Notes under the pieces: model-generated
Seen by the model: the letters and a program-made list of their open reading frames with translations, nothing else
The model's database searches: none
What the model was told of the DNA's origin: nothing
Position numbers and translations under genes: made by a program
Part shown: one piece after another, positions 57,125 to 64,000 of the stretch
Layout: each line of letters opens with the position of its first letter
How positions within the stretch are numbered: the stretch's first letter is position 1
Source: [Phialemoniopsis] sp. UDSM-2020
Taxonomy: Eukaryota > Ascomycota > Sordariomycetes > Thyridiales > Thyridiaceae
Length of the DNA stretch: 64,000 bases
Reading direction: 5' to 3'
Assembly: GCA_018873225.1 (NCBI GenBank)
Contig: JAEILZ010000003.1
Location: forward strand, 3,286,001 to 3,350,000

Positions 57125-58345
57125 ATGGCACCAGAACTCCGCAAGAGGAAGGCTCAAGGTGAGAACCTACCGAGAAGATGAAGGAAGTCTACAAGTCGGC
57201 TAATTGTCTGGCCAAAAGCAGCCCCGGCCAAGAAGGCGGAGCAGGAGGATGTTCCCCAGAAGAAGACCAAGGCGGTCGCTGCTGGAAAGAGGAAAGGTAT
57301 GCTCGAGACTTCTACACTGATTTTAAAGGTTACATATCACTAACATTAGACTGCAGCTCCCGAGCAGACCTCTCCCGTAGCAGCCAAGAAGCAAAAGTCT
57401 GTCCCCGAAAAGGCGACTGCGACCAAGAAGGCCGTGAACGGCGCCGCCACCAGCAAGAAGGAGACCAAGAAGCCCTCCGCCAAGAAGGCCGCTGAAGAGG
57501 CCGACGACCAGGTCTCCGACGCCGAGGTCGAGGAGGACGAGCAAACCAAGGCGCTGGCCCGCGTGCTCGACGACGACAACAGCGACGACGACGCCGAGGA
57601 CGAGGGCTTCGCGCCGGGCCAGGACGTGGGCCGGATCCCCGAGGTCAAGGATAAGGTGAAGAAGAGCGCCGTCGCCAAGTACACCGGCGGAGACAAGGAG
57701 GAGCCGGGCGTCGTGTACATCTCGAGGATACCCCACGGCTTCTACGAGCACGAGATGCGCGCGTACCTGTCGCAGTTTGGCGAGATCACGCGCCTGCGCC
57801 TGTCGCGCAACAAGAAGACGGGCGCCTCGCGGCACTATGCCTTTGTCGAGTTCGCCGAGGCGAGCACGGCCGAGATCGTGGCCAAGACGATGGACAACTA
57901 CCTGCTGTTCGGCCACCTGCTCAAGTGCAAGGTCGTGCCGGCGGGCCAGGTGCACGCCTCGCTGTTCAAGGGCGCCAACCGGCGGTTCAAGAAGGTGCCG
58001 TGGAACAAGATGGCCGGCCGGCAGCTGGAGCAGGCGCAGACGGAGGCGGCGTGGGGCAAGAAGATCGACAAGGAGGCCAAGAGGCGGGCGTCGAGGGCCG
58101 ACAAGCTCAAGGCGCTGGGCTACGACTTTGAGGCGCCGGAGCTCAAGGGCGCGGCCGAGGCTCTTAAGGAGGTGCCAGCAGCGGCGCTGGAGAATGGCGA
58201 CGAGGCACCCAAGGCGATCGAGGCGCCGCCTGCCGTCGACGAGGCGGAGGAGCAGCTCAAGGAGGAGGAGGAAGCATCCAAGACCAAGGCCAAGCCCGCG
58301 GCAAAGGCCAAGAAGGGCGCCAAGGGAAAGAAGGTCAAGGCATGA
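57125..58345 (+). CDS. NOP15: Nucleolar RRM protein Nop15/NIFK type, 60S ribosome biogenesis
   Basis: Nop15 is an RNA-binding factor needed for processing of 27S pre-rRNA and assembly of the large ribosomal subunit; NIFK is the animal counterpart. Exons 57125-57158, 57222-57296 and 57357-58345 (introns 63 and 60 nt) encode 365 residues. The N-terminus is Lys/Ala-rich (KKPSAKKAAEEADD), then an acidic block (VLDDDNSDDDAEDEGF). One RRM spans about 153-231 with RNP2 VVYISRIP and RNP1 RHYAFVEF. The following conserved segment (FKGANRRFKKVPWNKMAGRQ) is characteristic of Nop15/NIFK. The tail is helical and very Lys/Glu-rich, ending KGAKGKKVKA, probably a nucleolar localisation signal. The small 5' exons were placed by frame continuity (KRKAQAPAKKAEQED and GKRKAPEQTSPV). 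Yeast Nop15 is shorter (about 220 residues), but filamentous homologues carry these charged extensions. Confidence 0.9.
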
Positions 58346-59349
58346 GGATTCTGATTTCATTTACGGGCGTTTGCTTTGTTTAATGGGTTCTCTGTTACTG
58401 AGAAAAGGGTGCAAAAATATCACTGTTGAATGATTGATTACGTTTCAACTTGTTTCAAGACATATCTGTGAGTGTGAATGTGAAGAAATGTGTGCACATA
58501 GCGAACCCAACGTGCCCGTGAAGATTTTGAATCCAGCAAAAAGTTGAAAACACAGGGCCGACGTCAGGATTATAAAGTGCGTGAGAGTCTTTCTGCTTCG
58601 TCTAAATTACGAAACAAACCATCTCGAGAGTGAAAACTGGGTTTCTGGCCTGTCCCGCTTCTAATGGCGAAGGGTAATATGTATGAAGAAGAAAGAAGGG
58701 GAAAAGGAAGAAAAAGACCCAGCCAAAAAAATCATTAATATTTTGGCGCTGGCTGTGACGCGATAAGAGATGCTTATCAGCTTGCCATGTCCAAGTTCCT
58801 TAAGAGGCTCAAGCTACGTTTTGGACAACAGATTCGAGGCCTCTTAAATTTGACATATGAAGCATGGAGTAGAAAATAGAGTTGTATGGCAGTTTATCGG
58901 TCCGGTTGGTTGTCTTCTTGCAGAGCTGAACAAAGACACTTTGGAATTCCAATCAATTCCTCCAAGGTATGACAAGACAACTTGGACAGATTCCAAGAAA
59001 GAAAGGAAAAAAGTGGTCAATAGCTTTGAACTACCGACCCGCCCCAGCGCCCAGGCTTGCCAACTCTGTTAGCGAGTTCAGGCTTACGTGGTGGTGTGTC
59101 TGCTCTGAAATATAGCACCTGGGAGGTTTTTAGTGTGCGCTGGCTTCCAAGGTGGGCGACAGGCTAGGCCAGACCTCTTCAAACCACCTCACATCTCCCG
59201 TCTCTTCGTGATTGACACATGTAAACATCGTGGGGGGTTTTGGCCTTGGTCTTCCTGTTTGAATAGCCACGCCAGTCTACTCCTCTCTTTCCTAATGCCT
59301 GTCGCTCATTAGCCCCTGTGATACTCACAACCCCGTCCCCCAATTGATC
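58346..59349. other. Intergenic NOP15-RUD3
   Basis: This 1.0-kb stretch holds the NOP15 3' UTR and the RUD3 promoter and leader. No gene, RNA or repeat seen. Confidence 0.55.
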
Positions 59350-61272
59350 ATGTCGTCTTCTGGGGCGCCCGCCGACGTGGCGCAGTCTGCATCGCAAGGT
59401 CAGTAACTAAACCTACAGCCCTGGTCCCTTTGGTCTCGGATCCTCCCCCACCGCATGGCACTCTGCCCCGAGCGTCGGTTGCAGTCTAGACTGGCCTGTG
59501 CTGACGCATAGCTCCTCTACCGCTATACAGGGTCCAAGAAGAAGAACAACAAGAAGAAGAACAAGGGCAACAAGCCAAAGGCGGTGGAGACAGAAAAGGA
59601 CACCACCGCACAGCGCGACAACGAGGAGCAGTCCGACGTGCCAGATACACCGGTAGCAGTACGCCTTCCCCCTAGCAGATCGCTGCACTGTGCTCGATCA
59701 CCTTGTATCTGGGTCTAACAAGTTGCTACAGGACGCACCGAAGGAGGAGGAACCTGCCTCAAAACCAGAAAGCCCCGTCAAGGAAGACACCAATTCGAAC
59801 GGTCATGCCTCTAAGGGAGCGGCGAATGGCGACCCCGTAAAGTCCTCAAGTTCGTCTTCCGACACGAGCGCCAAGTTGGAGGCCATGTCCCAGGAGAGGG
59901 AGGCGTTGCGGTCCGAGGTGGAGCAGCTGAGGAAACAGCTCGAGTCGATCCAGGAGAAGCACAACACAGAGACGAGTCAGCTGAAATCGGACCTCGAGGA
60001 GAGTGAAGCTGCAAAGGAGCAGGCTGAGGAGCAGTACCAGAACCTGCTCGGCCGCGTCAACACGATTAGAGAGACTCTAGGCGGCAGGCTAAAAAGAGAC
60101 AGGGAGGAGCTGGCGGAGGCAAACGTCCGCATCGAAGAACTCGAGTCACAAAATGAAGAACTGTCCAAGGGCTCACAGGCATTCGAGGCCGAGATATCGA
60201 GGCTCAAGGAGGAGCTGCGCGAGTCCAATGGGGAGCTGACGACGCTGCGGAGCAGGAGCAACCTGTCGCAGCAGAATTGGGTCAAGGAGAGGGACGACAT
60301 GGTTCGCCAGATGCAGCACCTCAAGAACGAGCTCGAGTCGACGAGTAATGCTATGGGCGAGTGGGAGGTCATCGCGATGGAGGAACGCTCCGTCAGGGAG
60401 AGTCTACAAGATAAGGTCGGCGACCTCGAGGAGCAGCTCACCTCGACGCGGGAGGCGTTTGAGCGCGCTGCAGCCGAGCGCGATACCCAGTCCCAGGCCA
60501 TCGATGGTCTACAGCGGGCGTTACAGGATATCCAGGACGCGCGCAAGAAGGAATTGCGTGAAATGGTAGAGTCATCCGAGGAGCAGCTCGAAGCCATGAA
60601 GAAGCAAGTGCAAGAGGCAGATTCCAAGGCTGCCGAGGCCGAGTCAGCCAAGGACGCCCTGGTCAAGGAGCTGGAGCGGACGGCACCGTTTGAGAAGGAG
60701 GTTAAGGAGAAGAACCTCCTCATCGGCAAGCTGCGGCACGAGGCCATTGTGCTCAATGACCACCTCACAAAGGCGCTCAAGTACATTAAGAAGAACAAGC
60801 CAGAGGAGAACGTCGACAGGTAAGCTATCTCTCATTTCTACAGACACATGATATCTGTTTGCTAAACGGTGTTCCTCAAAAATCCAGGGCGGTCGTCACG
60901 AATCTCTTCCTCCAGTTCCTCGGGCTCGACAGGTCCGACCCCAAGAAGTTCCAGGTCCTGCAGGTCATCGCCGGCATGCTCAACTGGACCGAGGAGCAAA
61001 AGGAGCAGGCGGGGCTCGCCCGCCCCGGCGCGGCGAGCCACAGCTCCCTGCGCCTGCCGTCGTCGCCCTTCCACCGGACGCCCAGCACCCCGTCGCTCAA
61101 CACCGAGTTCTTCTCGGAGCCGACGCCCACGTCCAAGGAGTCGCTGTCGGACCTGTGGGCCGGGTTCCTCGAGCGCAGCGTCGAGGAGGCGGCGGCCGAG
61201 ACGGCGTCGCGCAAAGGCAGCGACGCGAGCTTGGCCATGGGCGGGGTGGGGAGGCCTGATACTAGGGGCTGA
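59350..61272 (+). CDS. RUD3: Golgin Rud3 with C-terminal GRAB (GRIP-related Arf-binding) domain
   Basis: Rud3 is a cis-Golgi coiled-coil tether recruited by Arf1 through its GRAB domain; GMAP-210 is the animal relative. Exons 59350-59398, 59531-59652, 59732-60819 and 60888-61272 give 547 residues. Residues 17-40 are Lys/Asn-rich (SKKKNNKKKNKGNKPKAV). A long coiled coil runs from about 95 to 375 (REALRSEVEQLRKQLESIQE; ISRLKEELRESNGELTTLRS). The GRAB region at about 380-470 reads NLLIGKLRHEAIVLNDHLTK and, across the last intron, VTNLFLQFLGLDRSDPKKFQ and AGMLNWTEEQKEQAGLARPG. The tail is Ser/Thr/Pro-rich. Exon 2 could end at 59652 (donor GTAGCA) or at 59658 (donor GTACGC), a two-residue difference. 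The gene converges with the 61709-62961 gene. Confidence 0.87.
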
Positions 61273-61708
61273 GAGCGTTGCACGGGGGTAGTGAGGCTGT
61301 CAAGAAGCACAGCTGGCCTCGTCCCAGTACGGGATCTTTATAGGTGTCTATGGACAGCCACTTACATGTATGACCTCCCTTTCGTCGGAGTTGGCTAGAG
61401 AGAAAGGGGGGACAAAAACTTTGGGTTCTCGGACCATTCCGATGTAACTTATCTTATTTTCACCGCATGGACGAACGGGCATGTATGTTACGGCCGGATT
61501 GAGACCAAAGAAGCAAAGCATTCACCACACATAATCCGAGCCGCCCACGAGGCCGGACTCATTTAGACTCTTTAGATCTCGCTACGATCTTTTCGCATGC
61601 ATTGTTGCCGTGACTTGACTGACATGAGTGTTTTATTCTTCATGATACGTGTGCACATCTGGCTAACATAGCTAACTGCATATTTCTCTATAGTATAACC
61701 CTTGCTTC
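61273..61708. other. Intergenic, convergent 3' ends
   Basis: This 436-nt stretch between convergent genes holds both 3' UTRs. Nothing else seen. Confidence 0.6.
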
Positions 61709-62961
61709 CTACCCCACCGGCGTAGACGCCTCCCTCGGCTGCAGCGGCTCGAGCACGCTCGCGGCGTAGGCATCGGCGTCGCGCGTGATGGTGCCAATGT
61801 CAATGCGGTTCGCCAACGCGTCGTTGACGCCCTCGACGACCTCGCGCTCCTCCATGACCTCGCGCATGAGGCGCACCTCGTGGGCCCAGTACGCCTGGCC
61901 TCGGCCGCGCAGGTCCTCGTCGCGCGTCGCCGTGTTCTTGACGATGCCCGCGGCGCTGAGGCGGCTCTTGGCGACGGCCAGCCCCCTCGTCACGGCCTCG
62001 AGGCGCGCGGCGGGGTTGGGCGGGGAGGCGAAGGCGCGGTTCGTGGCCGAGAGCCAGAGGAGGCTCGCCACGGCGGCGTCGAGACCGGTGAGCGCGAGGA
62101 GGCGCCAGGCGCGCGCGCGCCAGAAGAAGAAGTCGACGTCGGCGAGGCGCGGGGCGCGGGCGTTGAGCTGGTGGTTGTAGGTGGAGACGAGGTAGACGTC
62201 GGCGGCGGCGAGGGCGCAGGCGGCGAGGGTGGCGGTCGAGCGCCAGGACGGCGGGGACGGCTGGGTTGATGAAGGGCCGCCGCCGCGGCTTGTCGGCTCG
62301 CGGCCGAAGAAGAGGGGCGAGAGCGAGGTGGCGAGTGCGAGGACGGCGAGGTTGACGAGGTGCGGGGCCGCGAGGGAGGGCGCGGCGTAGTACAGGTAGG
62401 ACCTGGGGTCCTCGGAGGAGCAGAAGGGACAGGTGGACAGGGGGTCCGGGCCGAACTGGGCGTAGAGCAGGCGCGACTCGAGGTTGACGAAGCGCGCGCG
62501 CAGGGCCTCGTCGGCGGCCGTCAGCGCCGCTGCGCCCCCGAGGTCGGCGGCGGCGGTACCGGGCGAGGCCGCCGCGGCGCGGACGGCGGAGAGGCGGTTG
62601 AAGAGCACGTCCGTGGGCGCCTGGAGGCGGGACTGCGTGGCGACGAAGATGTTCTCCGGGGAGAAGACGGGGAAGGAGCGTATCACGAGGATGGCGGCGC
62701 AGAGGAAGAGCAGCAGGAGGGCGCGGCGGGTGGGCTCCGGGCAAGGCCGGACGGTGAGGCCGTGCAGTCGCGGGGCGGAGCGGACGCGGCGGTAGTAGCT
62801 TATGGCCTTGGGGACGAGGATGGGCCCGAAGAATAGCGTGAGGGACTTGATTCTGTGGTAGCAGGCATTGTGTTAGTCTCACTCAGTTCTTTGTATGAAA
62901 GTTCTGCGGTCGAGAAAGGGTGAAGGTAGATATCAACTCACGTTCCCCAAGAGATGGCCAT
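61709..62961 (-). CDS. Uncharacterised multi-pass membrane protein
   Basis: Two exons, 62961-62942 (20 nt) and 62852-61709, with an 89-nt intron, encode 387 residues; splicing gives MAISWGTIKSLTLFFGPILV. I do not recognise a named family. Hydrophobic segments lie at about 8-25, 48-66 (RRALLLLFLCAAILVIR), 168-188 (LVNLAVLALATSLSPLFFG), 215-235 and 250-275, so three to five membrane spans are likely. Before the third is a CPFC pair (C148, C151), a possible metal or redox site. After the last span, the soluble C-terminal part includes QAYWAHEVRLMREVMEEREV and VNDALANRIDIGTI. The very high GC content makes long frames appear on the opposite strand. Its location (ER, Golgi or other) cannot be told; the short first exon is inferred from a clean donor and continuity of the N-terminal helix. 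Confidence 0.78.
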
Positions 62962-63726
62962 CTTGCTAGCTGCTGCCTGGATGGTGCAGGCTATTCAAAT
63001 ATTATATTGGGCTGTGGAAAGGGAAGCATACGGCAGCTCATATAAGAATCGCGGTTATTAGTCGTTTCTTAAGGGCCGAAGGAGCATTGTTGCCGGTCGA
63101 AGTGATGAGGCTGATGAACAAAGAGACGTGTCTGAATGATGCTCACACGGTTACGTAGCTTCGAGGTCGAGGGGAGATCCACCTATCAATTTACAGGCCG
63201 TTCTTCAAAATGGCAGCTACGCCAGGGGTCCCGTCGCGCTAAAATTAGGTACTTGCTTTTATTTTCCCACCACCATCTGTTCCTTCAAAAAAATTTGAAC
63301 CTTTACATATCTAACCTCACTTTCCCTCACATGTGTGGAAAAGCCATTCTCACTTCCTGAGGCCGACCACGCTCACGATAATCCTCCTGTTTCTGATCGC
63401 TGCTTATCAAATGTCTGTTCTGACCTGAACATTTCTTGATGTTATTAAACCTGCAGCCCACGGTAGGTCTTGGTTGTTTGTGTGCACAGGATTAGCCTCA
63501 AGTTGGTTGGCACTTTCGAAGCTTTAGCGATCTCCTTTCAGGACCAATGGTCGTTAGAGTCAAAAAGTTGCCTATAACGAGCCCAAGTACTCTGCCAAGA
63601 GTCATCTCACGTAGTGTTGCAGTGTCCCAGCGCAAGCCATGAAGGACTTTGCGTCAAATTGATGAGAGACATTTCATTTCTTTATTCGTAATCTATTTGT
63701 AGTCGTACCCAGCCACGATTGCAAGC
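62962..63726. other. Intergenic GET1 to 61709-62961 gene
   Basis: This 765-nt stretch holds the GET1 3' UTR and the promoter of the following minus-strand gene. No gene, RNA or repeat seen. Confidence 0.55.
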
Positions 63727-64000
63727 CTATAGCTCCTTCTTCTCCGACTGAGTCCCCTCCTTCGCATTGCCTCCATTGCCTGGAACGGGCACGGCCTGCG
63801 GTTGGCGGGCTCCCCAGACGAGCCCGATGACGGCCATGATGGTGTCGGTGAGGATGGCCAGGGCTCCAGTACAGGCCACCTGCCATGAGGTGATGCTCAC
63901 ACTGCCCATGGGTGCCCTGGGGAAGGACAGAAGCCATTCGGCGTAGTACGGGAACCATCCGTGAGGCAGCCAGAACATGGGCTCCTTTGCGTACCAGAAG
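63727..64000 (-). CDS. GET1: GET1 (WRB-type) subunit of the tail-anchored protein insertase, C-terminal part
   Basis: Get1 with Get2 forms the ER receptor that receives tail-anchored proteins from Get3. Only the last 91 or so codons are in the window; the gene continues past 64000. Visible are FWYAKEPMFWLPHGWFPYYA, then EWLLSFPRAPMGSVSITSW, and a C-terminal membrane helix (ACTGALAILTDTIMAVIGLV) followed by a hydrophilic Gly/Asn/Lys tail (GNGGNAKEGTQSEKKEL). The W-P-x(3)-W-F-P-Y-x-A-E-W and SFPRAPxGSVSI pattern matches the fungal Get1 segment between the second and third helices. The coiled-coil that binds Get3 lies outside the window, so it cannot be checked. Confidence 0.75.
   Translation of the reverse strand, partial: FWYAKEPMFWLPHGWFPYYAEWLLSFPRAPMGSVSITSWQVACTGALAILTDTIMAVIGLVWGARQPQAVPVPGNGGNAKEGTQSEKKEL

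Noticed and set aside
57323..58360. 345-codon minus-strand frame, Leu-rich
   Set aside because: Antisense to NOP15, whose Lys/Glu-rich codons read as Leu-rich on the other strand; it only mimics a membrane protein.
61800..62882. 360-codon minus-strand frame, Arg/Pro-rich
   Set aside because: Alternative frame of the same strand as the membrane protein gene; Arg/Pro/His-rich composition is typical of a GC-rich shadow.

Overview
This window is a gene-dense stretch of a nuclear chromosome from a filamentous ascomycete, most likely a sordariomycete. The evidence is short GT-AG introns (mostly 51-132 nt), GC-rich third codon positions, a VeA velvet regulator, a PREG/PHO80-type cyclin, a fungal opsin-related protein, and a fused single-chain glutamate synthase of 2,111 residues. 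I place it no more precisely than that. I found no tRNA, rRNA, CRISPR array, intact transposon or prophage-like element.

Layout, left to right. At 1-3553 (+) lies the 3' part of an ER-anchored Spt23/Mga2-type transcription factor. At 4577-6535 (-) is an uncharacterised low-complexity protein. The velvet regulator veA is at 8830-10515 (-), followed by about 9.6 kb without a convincing gene. An opsin-related (YRO2/HSP30-type) membrane protein lies at 20138-21016 (-). GID5/VID28 of the GID ubiquitin ligase (23770-26979, -) is divergent from a PREG/PHO80 cyclin (28701-29956, +). Three small plus-strand genes follow: an EMC10-like ER protein (30502-31156), the H2A.Z chaperone CHZ1 (31921-32445) and the SNARE BET1 (33392-34321). 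BET1 converges with the anaphase-promoting complex subunit APC15/MND2 (34988-36193, -). After 6 kb of apparently non-coding DNA comes glutamate synthase GLT1 (42253-48825, +). Then come the polyphosphate polymerase VTC4 (50491-52928, +), an unrecognised 782-residue protein (54070-56548, +), the ribosome-biogenesis RRM protein NOP15 (57125-58345, +), the golgin RUD3 (59350-61272, +), an unrecognised multi-pass membrane protein (61709-62961, -) and the C-terminal part of GET1 (63727-64000, -, cut by the window edge).

These are mostly conserved housekeeping and regulatory genes, not a biosynthetic or defence cluster. Loose functional links are phosphate signalling (PREG and VTC4), light or stress biology (veA and the opsin-related gene), ubiquitin-dependent control (GID5, APC15) and the secretory pathway (EMC10, GET1, BET1, RUD3). 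I do not see a previously undescribed multi-gene system. The most interesting observations concern gene structure. An intron sits exactly at the membrane-anchor boundary of the Mga2-type factor, so retaining it would give an anchor-truncated protein. A similar arrangement occurs in EMC10. CHZ1 has a 13-nt internal exon followed by a tandem NAGNAG acceptor. Upstream reading frames overlap the PREG start. The opsin-like protein lacks the retinal lysine. Exon boundaries were inferred by reading frame, splice consensus and family resemblance; no transcript data were available.
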